The notes below the pieces were generated by a model. The model was not told the origin of the DNA. It made no database searches and saw only the letters and a list, made by a program, of their open reading frames with translations. Positions 7,495 through 16,623 of a stretch of 51,870 nt of DNA are shown piece after piece (position 1 is the stretch's first letter; each line of letters starts with the position of its first letter). Position numbers and translations under genes: made by a program. This stretch comes from Bacteroidales bacterium (GTDB lineage Bacteria > Bacteroidota > Bacteroidia > Bacteroidales > UBA932). The DNA is taken from the NCBI GenBank assembly GCA_017509755.1, contig JAFWOY010000003.1, forward strand, positions 1 to 51,870. The letters run 5' to 3'.

Positions 7495-8631
7495 ATGAAA
7501 CGTTTTGTAGCCATACTCGCTCTCGCCCTGTTTGCGGCCGGGAGCCTTCAAGCGCAGGAACTGAGCAATTTTGCCTTCGGTGACCGCAAGCCCGTTATTT
7601 CACCGGAGATCCAGCAGGACAGCGTGACCTTCCGCCTGAAGGCGGACTATGCCACGATCGTCAAACTCTCCGGCTCCTGGATGCCCAATCCCTGGGGTGA
7701 CACCATCGACATGAAACGCGGGGAAAACAATGTCTGGTCGGTGACGATTCCGCTCCCGGCTCCTGAGATCTACACATACAATTTCGTGGTGGACGGCGTA
7801 GCCGTCAACGATCCCCAGAATGTGCTGGTACAGCGGGACGGAACCCGTTACCTGCCGATGCTCCTCGTTCCCGGCGAACGTACGGAGAACTATGGGGAGG
7901 CTACATTGCACGGTACGGTCAGCCACCCTTGGTACGACAGTAAGATCCTGGGCATGAGCCGTCGCCTGACGGTCTATACCCCGTACGGTTATGAGGCCAA
8001 TCCCAAGAAGAAGTATCCGGTCCTGTACCTGCTGCATGGTGCCGGCGGCGATGAGGAAGCCTGGATTTCGATGGGCCGTACCGCCCAGATTCTCGACAAT
8101 CTGATCGAGAAGGGTCTTGCAGAACCCATGATCGTGGTCATGCCGAACGGGAATCCCGGCCAGGCAGCCGCCCGTACGCTGAATATCCCGGAGAAATCCA
8201 TTGACCGCCGGGCTCCCGAAAATCGTGATCTCTATGTCCGGAGCCTTTGCACGGAGATCGTTCCGTTCATCGAGAAGAATTACCGCGCTATTCCCAAGCC
8301 GGCCTCCCGCGCGATAGCCGGCCTCTCGATGGGTGGCGGCCACACCATCTCGGCATCCATCCTCTTCTCGGAAATGTTCGACTATATCTGCCCGCTCTCG
8401 GCAGCCGGAAGTGCTACGCCCGAGCAGATTGCGGCCTTGAAGAAAGCGGGCGTCAAGCTCTATTTCCTGGCTTGCGGCAGCGCGGACTTCCTTTTCAAGG
8501 GTGCGGAGGAAATGCACGCCAAACTCCAGGAACAGGGACTCAACCATGAATACTTCGTTTCGGAGGGAGGGCATACATGGGCCAACTGGCGCTTGTACCT
8601 GAACACATTTGCCAGAAAGCTTTTCAAATAA
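7495..8631 (+). CDS. Secreted CE1-like esterase with N-terminal CBM48-like domain
   Basis: A 378-aa protein with a signal peptide (MKRFVAILALALFAAGSLQA). Residues about 40-110 form an early-set/CBM48-like beta domain (VTFRLKADYATIVKLSG, NVWSVTIPLPAPEIYTYNF), as in feruloyl and other CE1 esterases of Bacteroidota. The alpha/beta hydrolase part has the nucleophile elbow GLSMGG (Ser near residue 278), an oxyanion strand YPVLYLLHGAGGDEEAW, an acid in CGSADFLF and the catalytic His in EGGHTWANW. The family removes ester-linked ferulate or acetate from polysaccharides. It closes a possible four-gene unit (thioesterase, PatB-like, GH3, esterase) and is followed at once by an intrinsic terminator. 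Confidence 0.88.
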   Translation: MKRFVAILALALFAAGSLQAQELSNFAFGDRKPVISPEIQQDSVTFRLKADYATIVKLSGSWMPNPWGDTIDMKRGENNVWSVTIPLPAPEIYTYNFVVDGVAVNDPQNVLVQRDGTRYLPMLLVPGERTENYGEATLHGTVSHPWYDSKILGMSRRLTVYTPYGYEANPKKKYPVLYLLHGAGGDEEAWISMGRTAQILDNLIEKGLAEPMIVVMPNGNPGQAAARTLNIPEKSIDRRAPENRDLYVRSLCTEIVPFIEKNYRAIPKPASRAIAGLSMGGGHTISASILFSEMFDYICPLSAAGSATPEQIAALKKAGVKLYFLACGSADFLFKGAEEMHAKLQEQGLNHEYFVSEGGHTWANWRLYLNTFARKLFK

Positions 8632-8658
8632 AAAAAACGGGTCCAACCCGTTTTTTTT
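8632..8658 (+). terminator. Intrinsic terminator after the esterase gene
   Basis: An A-run, then ACGGG (8637-8641), loop TCCAA, CCCGT (8647-8651) and a run of eight T (8651-8658). The hairpin begins one base after the stop codon. Confidence 0.85.
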
Positions 8659-8688
8659 GTATATTTATCAAATCAAATTGCCTGTAAG

Positions 8689-9990
8689 ATGATCGATCAA
8701 GCGACCCGGGAGCGCATCATTGCGCTGGTTCACAAGGAAGTTGTTCCTGCTATTGGTTGTACGGAGCCGATGGCCGTAGCACTCTGCACGGCACGAGCGA
8801 CAGAACAACTCGGCTGCAAGCCGGAAAGCATCGAGGCGCTCCTGAGCGCGAATATCCTGAAAAATGCCATGGGTGTCGGCATCCCCGGAACGGGGATGAC
8901 CGGCCTGCCCATCGCCATTGCATTGGGCGCGCTGGTCGGTAAGAGCGATTATCAGCTGGAAGTATTGCGCGACTTGACCCCTGAAACCCTGAAGGCTGGG
9001 CGTCAGTATATCGAGGAGGACCGGATCCACATCGATTTGAAGAAGGGCATCCGGGAAAAACTCTACATAGAGATTGTTGTCACGGCGGGGGAGCGGCAGG
9101 CGACTGCTGTGATTGCCAAAGGACACACGGAATTCATCTATATTGCCGACGGGCTGCTCGACGATGCGTCGCTGCAGGAACTTCTTCCCGAGACGGTGGC
9201 AGGCGTTCCGGAAAGCGATGATATCCAGCTCAACTTGAAACTCGTCTATGACTTTGCTACGACGGCGCCGCTCGATGAGATCCGCTTTATCCTGGAGACC
9301 CGTGACTACAATATGAAGGCTTCCTATGAAGCCTTGAAGGGCAATTACGGGCACAACCTGGGCAAATCCATCGACCGGCCGCTCGCCAAAGGCATTCTGG
9401 GCAACAGCATCTATTCGCACATGATCGCCCGGACCGCCTCGGCGTGCGATGCGCGGATGGGCGGCGCGATGATTCCCGTGATGAGCAATTCCGGCAGCGG
9501 TAACCAGGGTATCTGCGCCACCATCCCGGTTTGCGTCTATGCCCAGGAGAATGAGAATACGGAGGAAGAATTGATCCGTGCCTTGATGCTGAGCCATCTG
9601 ACGGCCATTTATATCAAACAGTCGCTGGGCAAACTTTCGGCCCTGTGCGGCTGCGTGGTGGCAAGCACAGGCAGCAGCGTGGGCATCACCTATCTGATGG
9701 GCGGTGACTATGCACGCTGCTGTGCCTCCGTGAAGAATATGGTGGCCAACCTGACCGGTATGATTTGCGACGGTGCCAAGCCTTCCTGTTCGCTGAAACT
9801 TACCTCGGGTGTTTCGACCGCCATCCTCTCAGCCCTGTTGGCCATGGAAGGGAAGTGCGTTACATCCCAGGAGGGGATTGTGGATGACGATATTGACCGC
9901 TCCATCCACAATCTGACGGCTATCGGCGCCGATGCGATGAACATCACCGACGAGATGGTGCTCCGCATCATGACGACCAAAGGCTGCTGA
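8689..9990 (+). CDS. L-cysteine desulfidase / UPF0597 family (CyuA/YhaM-like)
   Basis: A 433-aa cytoplasmic protein. It matches the UPF0597 family related to the alpha subunit of Fe-S L-serine dehydratase: GCTEPMAVALCTARA near the N-terminus, GVGIPGTGMTGLPIAIALG, VMSNSGSGNQGICATIPV, and two Cys motifs near the C-terminus (LCGCVVASTGSS and MICDGAKPSCSLKLTSG) that would bind a [4Fe-4S] cluster together with the N-terminal Cys. Characterised members break L-cysteine into pyruvate, ammonia and sulfide. The length is that of the family. It stands alone, with terminators or promoters on both sides. A role as serine deaminase is the main alternative. The PatB-like gene 3.6 kb upstream is also a C-S lyase, but it is a separate transcript. 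Confidence 0.85.
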   Translation: MIDQATRERIIALVHKEVVPAIGCTEPMAVALCTARATEQLGCKPESIEALLSANILKNAMGVGIPGTGMTGLPIAIALGALVGKSDYQLEVLRDLTPETLKAGRQYIEEDRIHIDLKKGIREKLYIEIVVTAGERQATAVIAKGHTEFIYIADGLLDDASLQELLPETVAGVPESDDIQLNLKLVYDFATTAPLDEIRFILETRDYNMKASYEALKGNYGHNLGKSIDRPLAKGILGNSIYSHMIARTASACDARMGGAMIPVMSNSGSGNQGICATIPVCVYAQENENTEEELIRALMLSHLTAIYIKQSLGKLSALCGCVVASTGSSVGITYLMGGDYARCCASVKNMVANLTGMICDGAKPSCSLKLTSGVSTAILSALLAMEGKCVTSQEGIVDDDIDRSIHNLTAIGADAMNITDEMVLRIMTTKGC

Positions 9991-10018
9991 TATCCAGAAT
10001 TATTTGTACCTTTACGAT

Positions 10019-11653
10019 ATGATGCGTCTCCGTCATATCGGCTGGGTCTTTCTGCTGGTCCTTTTCGCTTGTGCTTGTGGCCGGCAGGAGCGGTTGGATG
10101 CTTCGTCCCGGGCCCTGCTGGAAGAACTGGACCGCTATGTATCCATGCGTGAACTTTATGTGGCGCGAAAGCTCCAGCAGACCGACGCCTTGCGCCATCT
10201 GGCCCAGTCTGTCCGCGATCCACGTATGCAGTACGAAACGGAGTTGGACCTTGCCGCCGAGTTTTTCTCTTTCAGTTTCGATTCGACACAGGCCTGCCTG
10301 CAGCACTGCCAGTCGCTCGCCATCTTTCCACTGAAAGACCAGGAATGCTACGATCTGGCGTCCATCCGCCTAGGGCATCTTTACACCAAGTCAGGCAACT
10401 ATATGGAAGCGTACGACCTCCTCTGCCGCCAACTGGATGCGGCTTCGCTTTCGGAAAACCTTAAGGTTGAATACCTGACGGCACTTTACGATTTCAGTGT
10501 GGATATGATGGGCAATTCCGGTATGGTGGACCGGCTGGCTATACCCGATCTGGATTCGATCCGTACGCAACTTCTGGCTTCGCTTCCCAGGGATTCCCAG
10601 CAATGGCAGAAATTGAAACGGGATGATTTGCTGGCATGCGGGCAGGTTGCATCCGCCGACAGCATAAGCCGTCTGTTGATTGCGGGTATCAAACCCGATG
10701 AACGTGCCTATGCCATCGAAGCGTTTCATCAGTCCATCATCGCCGAGCGGATGGGCAATTCCCTCGAGCGTCTGGCCTGGCTTGTCCGTTCGGCGGAATG
10801 CGATATCGTCAATGCTGTCAAGGATTATGCGTCCTTGACGATGGTGGCGGAGTTGATCATGGCGGCCGATGTGGACCATTCATTTCAATATCTCCGCATT
10901 GCGCAGGAAGATGCGCTTTTTTATAATGCGCGCTTACGCCCTTGGCAGATTTCAGGCTCGATGATGCTGGTACAGGATGCCTATTCCGCCCGGCAGGAGG
11001 TTTTCCGGAAAACCTCGGCTGTGGCGAATATCCTGTTTGCTTTGCTGACGCTCGCTTTGTCGGTTCTGACATGGTCCCTGGTTGTCCGTTCCCGCAAGCT
11101 ATCCCGTCTGCGGCGCGAGTTGGAGGAGAACAATGCCCAGCTGGCTGCTGTCAATGAAAAACTGGAACGGCTCAACCAGGAGATTTCTTCCGCCGACCAG
11201 GTGAAGGAGCGTTTCATCCTGTCTTTCCTGGAGACTTTCTCCCAGCAGATCCATGATTTCCGTTCCCAGGACAATCATTTGCGGAACTTGCTCAAACGGG
11301 GCAAGTCCGACCAGTTGCTCCGCGAATTCTCCGATTCGGCCCGTTCGGAGAAAGCCCGTCAGGATTTCTTCCAGACGTTCGATACGACGTTCCTGGCCAT
11401 GTATCCCGATTTTGTGGCACAGTTCAATGCGCTGCTGAAAGAAGATGCGCGGGTCATTCCGCCAGAAGGAAAGCTGACCACCGAGCAACGGATCTTCGCT
11501 TTGATCCGTCTCGGCGTGGATGATTCCAAACAGATTGCGATGATGCTCGACTATTCGCTCAGTACAATCTACAACTATAAGGTGGCTGCGCGGAACAATG
11601 CGCTCGGCGACCGCGAGGCTTTTGAACAGCAGGTCAAACAGATTGGCCGGTAG
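10019..11653 (+). CDS. One-piece membrane regulator with C-terminal HTH (DUF6377-like)
   Basis: About 544 aa from ATG 10019 (a second ATG follows at once). The N-terminus has a signal sequence with Cys residues (LVLFACACG) that could act as a lipobox or as a plain signal. Residues 30-320 are alpha-helical and TPR-like. A membrane span follows (SAVANILFALLTLALSVLTWSLVV), then a long coiled coil (LRRELEENNAQLAAVNEKLERLNQEI) and a cytoplasmic part ending in a helix-turn-helix (TEQRIFALIRLGVDDSKQIAMMLDYSLSTIYNYK). The layout is sensor in the periplasm and DNA binding in the cytoplasm, in one chain with no kinase. It directly precedes the SusC/SusD genes, so it most likely senses glucan fragments and activates this locus. 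A promoter-like TTATTTG ends at 10006, leaving a very short leader. Confidence 0.8.
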   Translation: MMRLRHIGWVFLLVLFACACGRQERLDASSRALLEELDRYVSMRELYVARKLQQTDALRHLAQSVRDPRMQYETELDLAAEFFSFSFDSTQACLQHCQSLAIFPLKDQECYDLASIRLGHLYTKSGNYMEAYDLLCRQLDAASLSENLKVEYLTALYDFSVDMMGNSGMVDRLAIPDLDSIRTQLLASLPRDSQQWQKLKRDDLLACGQVASADSISRLLIAGIKPDERAYAIEAFHQSIIAERMGNSLERLAWLVRSAECDIVNAVKDYASLTMVAELIMAADVDHSFQYLRIAQEDALFYNARLRPWQISGSMMLVQDAYSARQEVFRKTSAVANILFALLTLALSVLTWSLVVRSRKLSRLRRELEENNAQLAAVNEKLERLNQEISSADQVKERFILSFLETFSQQIHDFRSQDNHLRNLLKRGKSDQLLREFSDSARSEKARQDFFQTFDTTFLAMYPDFVAQFNALLKEDARVIPPEGKLTTEQRIFALIRLGVDDSKQIAMMLDYSLSTIYNYKVAARNNALGDREAFEQQVKQIGR

Positions 11654-11876
11654 TTCCCGGACCTTCCCGAATCACTACTTTTTTTAGGTATTATTGGAGT
11701 ATCAACATTCTGTATGACAGTCTGTTGAATTTTCAATTCCGCTACTTTTTTATTGTAGTGCGCGGGATGTGTTGCTATTTCTGCTAATTTTGTGAAGACT
11801 TCCTTCAAAATGGAAGAATATAGCAAATCAAAATATCATTTTTTTAACCCAAACGCCCCTTTAATTCAACAAGCGT
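11654..11876 (+). promoter_or_regulatory. susC upstream region: direct repeats and -7 box
   Basis: This 223-bp AT-rich gap holds two copies of CTACTTTTTT (11675-11684 and 11742-11751), 67 bp apart. The second sits in an imperfect inverted repeat, GCTAC...GTAGTGC (11741-11762). A -7 box TAATTTTG lies at 11785-11792, about 85 bp before the susC start; I see no good -33 match. The direct repeats are candidate sites for the adjacent HTH regulator. Confidence 0.45.
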
Positions 11877-14800
11877 ATGAAAAGATTAGCTGCTTTGATC
11901 CTTGCATTAGGATTCAGCCTGGCGGCTTTTGCCCAGAACATCACCGTGACCGGTGTGGTTTTGGACGGAGACCGTCAGCCGATTGTCGGCGCTTTCGTCG
12001 TTGAACAGGGAACAACCAACGGTACCGCTACCGGCATCGACGGTGATTTCACCATCCGTGTCGCTTCGGGAGCCGTCCTGGAAATTTCCTGCATCGGCTA
12101 TGTGACCAAGAGCATCACAGTCACGCAAGACCAGAATCTGGAAGTCATCCTCGAAGATGACATGGAGATGCTGGAAGAGACCGTGGTGGTCGGTTATGGT
12201 GTCCAGAAGAAGAGCGTCGTGACCGCTTCCATCTCGAAGGTGGACGGTGACGCCCTCAACACGGTCCGCGCCTCTACTATCAACGATGCCATCAAAGGCA
12301 AAGTATCCGGTGTCCAGATCACCCAGGCCTCCGGCCAGCCTGGATCCGGTTCCCAGATCAAGATCCGCGGTATCGGTACCGTCAACAATTCGGACCCGCT
12401 CTACATCGTGGACGGCATGCCGGTCGACGGTGGCATCGATTACCTCAACCCCAATGACATCAAGTCGGTCGAAATCCTCAAGGATGCCGCTTCCGCCGCG
12501 ATCTACGGTGCCCGCGCCGCCAACGGCGTCGTGCTGGTGACCACGAAGAACGGCGAGAAAGGCCAGGCTTCTATTAATTATAACGGAAGCTACGGCTGGC
12601 AGAATCCCTGGCGCAAGAAGGAAGTCCTCAATGCTACGGAATACATGGTGATCATGAACGAAGCCCGCATCAATGACGGCGGTGCGCCGCTCTACTCCGC
12701 TGCTGAAATCGCAGCGGCCGGAAAGGGCACGGACTGGCAGGATGAGGTCTTCAACTACAATGCCCCGATCATGCAGCATCAGCTTGCCGTGAGCGGCGGT
12801 ACGGAGAAGGCTACCTATTTCGTATCCCTGGGTTATTTCGAGCAGGACGGTATCGTCGGCGGCAACTATGGCAAGTCCAACTACGACCGCCTCTCCATCC
12901 GTTCGAACAATACCTATGTCCCTTATGAGACGACCGAACGCAACTTCCTCAACAAACTGACGGTCACGGCCAACCTGGCTTACTCGAACATCAACGCGGC
13001 CGGTATCACGACCAACTCCGAGTTCGGTTCCGTGCTGGGTTCCGCTGTCGGTTTCAACCCTGCGATTCCGGTTTTCGCGGATGAGGCAACTGCAGCCCGC
13101 ATCCTGGCCGAGCACCCGACGGCCATCGTCGCTTCGGACGGCCGTGTGTATTCGCTCCCTCCGACGGGTTACCAGGAACTCACCAACCCGGTGGCCAACC
13201 TCGACACTCCGGGCAATACCTTATATAAGACGCACAAGTTCGTGGCCAACTTCGCCGCTGAACTGAATATCCTCCCGTTCCTCAAGTTCAAGTCGAGCTT
13301 CGGCACCGACCTGTCATTCTGGCGCAACCGCGGCTATGGCTTCGAGCAGTACAAGAGCTCGATGAACCAGACTCTCACCAGCTGGGTGAACCAGGGAATG
13401 AACGAAGGTCTCCGTTGGCAGGTGGAGAACTATTTTACTTACGACCAGGCCGTCGGCCGTCACCATTTCACGGCCGTGCTGGGTCAGTCGGCGATGAGCT
13501 ATTCCTATATTTATGTGTCGGGTACCGACTACAACCTCAAGGAAACCAATCCGGCCATGGCTTATATCGATTCCGCGATCGGAAGCTCCGATGACGAGCG
13601 CACGAGCGGCGGTACCGGCGGCTATGATGTCCAGCGGCTGGCTTCCTACTTCTTCCGCTTCGACTACAACTACGACGAGCGATATATGTTGGAGTTCACT
13701 GTCCGTCGCGACGGCTCTTCCCGTTTCGGTCCGGGCCACAAATGGGCTACGTTCCCGGCTGTTTCCGCCGGTTGGAATGTGACCAACGAGCCCTGGTTCA
13801 AGGACAGCCGTCCCGACTGGATCAACCAGATGAAATTCCGCGCCAGCTGGGGCAAGAACGGTAACGAGAACATCGGTAACTTCCGCTACGCTTCCCTGAT
13901 GGATACCGGCCAGGAATACTATTTCGGTGTCGGCTCCCTCGCTTATGGCAATATGTACTCCGGCGCTTCGCCGGCCGCGCTGGCCAACCCGACCATCCGC
14001 TGGGAGGAATCCGAGCAGATCGACGTCGGTTTTGACGCCCGCTTCTTCCAGGACCGCTTGAGCTTCGGTTTTGATTACTATAACAAGAAGACCAACGGCA
14101 TGCTGATGGACAAGCCGATCCCTTCCTATGTCGGACAGGGCGCGCCGATGTCCAACCTCGGTGACATGCGCAACTGGGGTTCCGAGTATGAACTTGGCTG
14201 GCAGCATCAGGTCGGGGATTTCCACTATTCCATCAGCGCCAATGCCTCGCATCTGCGCAACCGCCTGATCAACCTCGGCAACGAGTCGGGTGAGGCTGTT
14301 TACCAGAGCAACGGTGCTTCGGGCATCGGCGACTATGTGAAAGGTTCCAACGGCGAAGTCTGGCCGTATTTCTACGGTATGAAGACGGACGGCCTCTTCC
14401 AGAACTGGGCTGATATCAACAACTACCGTGACAAGGACGGCAACCTGATGCAGCCTACGGCCCAGCCGGGTGACGTGAAGTTCGTGGATGTCAACGGTGA
14501 CGGTTACGTGAACGACGACGACCGCACCAAGATCGGAAAGGGTATGCCGGACTGGACGGCCGGTCTGACGTTGACCGCAGACTGGAAAGGCTTCGATGCT
14601 TCCATTTTCTTCCAGGGTTCCTTCGGCAACCAGATCTTCGACTACTCGATGCGTGGTGACATTCCTGCCCAGAACCGTCCCGCCTGGATGCTCGACCGTT
14701 GGATCGGCGAAGGCACTTCCAACCATGTGCCCCGCATGACCAATGCCAACCCCAACCAGAACTGGCGTTCTTCCGACCTTTGGGTGAAGGATGGCTCCTT

Positions 14801-15032
14801 CGTCCGCCTCAAGACCGCCCAGCTTGGTTATACGTTCCCTGCCAAACTGATGAAGGCCATCCATATCTCGAATTTCCGCGTATATGTGGCTGGTGAAAAT
14901 CTCCTGACCTTCACGAAGTATGAAGGCTTCGACCCGGAAATGGCTTCGGACGGCTACACGACGATCGGTGTGGACCGCGGCATCTATCCGCAGTCCCGTA
15001 CCATCACCCTCGGCGCTTCCATCACTTTCTAA
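11877..15032 (+). CDS. SusC/RagA-family TonB-linked outer-membrane transporter
   Basis: A 1051-aa outer-membrane beta-barrel with a signal peptide (MKRLAALILALGFSLAAFAQ). Domains in order: carboxypeptidase-regulatory-like domain (ITVTGVVLDGDRQPIVGAFV), a TonB-box region near ETVVVGYGVQKK, the plug (INDAIKGKVSGVQI, IRGIGTVNNSDPLYIVDG, VEILKDAASAAIYGARAANGV) and a barrel ending in aromatic SRTITLGASITF. It imports oligosaccharides across the outer membrane, powered by TonB, with the SusD lipoprotein as lid. Stop and next start are only 3 bp apart. It is the first structural gene of the predicted beta-glucan locus. Confidence 0.97.
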   Translation: MKRLAALILALGFSLAAFAQNITVTGVVLDGDRQPIVGAFVVEQGTTNGTATGIDGDFTIRVASGAVLEISCIGYVTKSITVTQDQNLEVILEDDMEMLEETVVVGYGVQKKSVVTASISKVDGDALNTVRASTINDAIKGKVSGVQITQASGQPGSGSQIKIRGIGTVNNSDPLYIVDGMPVDGGIDYLNPNDIKSVEILKDAASAAIYGARAANGVVLVTTKNGEKGQASINYNGSYGWQNPWRKKEVLNATEYMVIMNEARINDGGAPLYSAAEIAAAGKGTDWQDEVFNYNAPIMQHQLAVSGGTEKATYFVSLGYFEQDGIVGGNYGKSNYDRLSIRSNNTYVPYETTERNFLNKLTVTANLAYSNINAAGITTNSEFGSVLGSAVGFNPAIPVFADEATAARILAEHPTAIVASDGRVYSLPPTGYQELTNPVANLDTPGNTLYKTHKFVANFAAELNILPFLKFKSSFGTDLSFWRNRGYGFEQYKSSMNQTLTSWVNQGMNEGLRWQVENYFTYDQAVGRHHFTAVLGQSAMSYSYIYVSGTDYNLKETNPAMAYIDSAIGSSDDERTSGGTGGYDVQRLASYFFRFDYNYDERYMLEFTVRRDGSSRFGPGHKWATFPAVSAGWNVTNEPWFKDSRPDWINQMKFRASWGKNGNENIGNFRYASLMDTGQEYYFGVGSLAYGNMYSGASPAALANPTIRWEESEQIDVGFDARFFQDRLSFGFDYYNKKTNGMLMDKPIPSYVGQGAPMSNLGDMRNWGSEYELGWQHQVGDFHYSISANASHLRNRLINLGNESGEAVYQSNGASGIGDYVKGSNGEVWPYFYGMKTDGLFQNWADINNYRDKDGNLMQPTAQPGDVKFVDVNGDGYVNDDDRTKIGKGMPDWTAGLTLTADWKGFDASIFFQGSFGNQIFDYSMRGDIPAQNRPAWMLDRWIGEGTSNHVPRMTNANPNQNWRSSDLWVKDGSFVRLKTAQLGYTFPAKLMKAIHISNFRVYVAGENLLTFTKYEGFDPEMASDGYTTIGVDRGIYPQSRTITLGASITF

Positions 15033-15035
15033 ACC

Positions 15036-16601
15036 ATGAAGACGATTATGAAATTCAATCGATTTTTTGCAGTAGTAATCCTGGCCGGCATGATGCTGAC
15101 CAGCTGTGGCGAAGAGTTTCTGACCGCTCACTCCACTTCCCAGGGTGAGGCTGGCGCCGCCGCCACCGAAAGCGCGATCCTGTCTTATCTGACGGCCGCT
15201 TACCAGCCGCTGCTGATGGACTCCTACGCGAACTACAACTACAACCATATCCTTCTGCTCTCCGACCTCCGCAGCGACGATATTTACAAAGGCGGCGGTG
15301 ATGCCGGTGACCAGTCGTGGATGTACCACATGTCCCTGTTCCAGATTCCGGCTTCCGAAAGCCCGACGGGTATCTGGAGCCTGTACTACACGGCAATTGC
15401 CCGTGCCAACAATACGCTGCTGGCCATTGACAATGCCGTCGGTTTCGACAGTGATGCCGCCAAACGCAAATTGTCCGGCTACAAGGCGGAAGCCCTGTTC
15501 CTCCGTGCCTATTATCTCCATCACCTGTGGAAACTCTTCGGCAACATTCCTTTCTTCACCGAGCCGCTGGAAGATCCTTTCATGGCCCGCCAGAAGAGTG
15601 CCGATGAGATCTATCAGGACATCATGACGGACATCGCCGCCGCCGAGGCTGCCGCCTCCGCCGCCGGTGACGAATTCCCGATGTACACCAATGCGACCGC
15701 CAAGCAGGCACGGACCAACCTGGCCGCCCTTTATATGCTCAAGGCACGCGTCGTCATGTACCAGAAGGATCAGTCCAAATACAATGAGGTGGCTTCCGAT
15801 ATGGCGAAGATCATCTCCAGTGGCTCCTACAGCCTGATTGCTTTCGATGCCCTGTGGACCGGAGCGGATGAGAATGATTTCAGCCGCGAATCCATCTTCG
15901 AGAGCAACCAGATTTCGGATGGCAAGCGTGACTGGGGCAGTGCCTGGACCGGTTGCGGTACCAACCTCCCTGCGTACATCTCGCCGAACGAGCTTTCCGA
16001 TCCCGTCTTCTGCGGCGGTTGGGGCTTCGGTCCTGTCCGCCAGGCTACCTGGGATATGTATGAAGATGGCGACGTACGCCGCGAAGGTTCCATCAACAAG
16101 TTTGCCGACGGTACCTATGGACCTCGTTTCCAGAATACCGGCCTCTTCCAGAAGAAGTATGCCGCCCGGACCGCGCTGCGTTCGCCGATCGGCACCGTGG
16201 ACCTCAACTATCCGAACAACCTGATCATCTTCCGTTTCGCCGAGACACTGCTCAACTACGCTGAGCTCGTCGGTGCGCAGGGCGCATCCGCCGCCGGCGG
16301 TGTGTCCGCGCAGGATTGCCTCGACCAGATCCGTTTCCGCGCCGGTCTGGGTTCCATCCCCTTGACGTTTGAAAATATCAAAGCCGAGCGCCGCAAGGAG
16401 TTCGTCGGCGAAGGCATGCGCTTCTGGGACCTCATCCGCTGGGGTGATGCCGCTGCCGTGCTGACCGAGAACGACACCCAGTATCAGAGTGTCCGTTCGT
16501 TCGATCCGGCCAAGGACAAATACCTCCCGATTCCGCAGAGTGAGTTGAGCCGCACCGCCGGCACCGGCGAATACGAGCTCAAACAGAACCCTGGCTATTA
16601 A
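15036..16601 (+). CDS. SusD/RagB-family glycan-binding lipoprotein
   Basis: A 521-aa surface lipoprotein. The signal is MKTIMKFNRFFAVVILAGMMLTSCGEEFL, with lipobox LTSC and an acidic GEE export stretch after the Cys, typical of Bacteroidota surface lipoproteins. The all-helical TPR core has SGYKAEALFLRAYYLHHLWKLFGNIPFFTEP, and the C-terminal half has the family signatures NLIIFRFAETLLNYAELVG, CLDQIRFRAGL, RRKEFVGEGMRFWDLIRWGDA and YLPIPQSEL. It caps the SusC transporter and helps capture the glucan chain. It is co-transcribed with susC. Ligand specificity cannot be read from the family motifs. Confidence 0.97.
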   Translation: MKTIMKFNRFFAVVILAGMMLTSCGEEFLTAHSTSQGEAGAAATESAILSYLTAAYQPLLMDSYANYNYNHILLLSDLRSDDIYKGGGDAGDQSWMYHMSLFQIPASESPTGIWSLYYTAIARANNTLLAIDNAVGFDSDAAKRKLSGYKAEALFLRAYYLHHLWKLFGNIPFFTEPLEDPFMARQKSADEIYQDIMTDIAAAEAAASAAGDEFPMYTNATAKQARTNLAALYMLKARVVMYQKDQSKYNEVASDMAKIISSGSYSLIAFDALWTGADENDFSRESIFESNQISDGKRDWGSAWTGCGTNLPAYISPNELSDPVFCGGWGFGPVRQATWDMYEDGDVRREGSINKFADGTYGPRFQNTGLFQKKYAARTALRSPIGTVDLNYPNNLIIFRFAETLLNYAELVGAQGASAAGGVSAQDCLDQIRFRAGLGSIPLTFENIKAERRKEFVGEGMRFWDLIRWGDAAAVLTENDTQYQSVRSFDPAKDKYLPIPQSELSRTAGTGEYELKQNPGY

Positions 16602-16623
16602 TGGATAAAGCTTATCATCAGTC

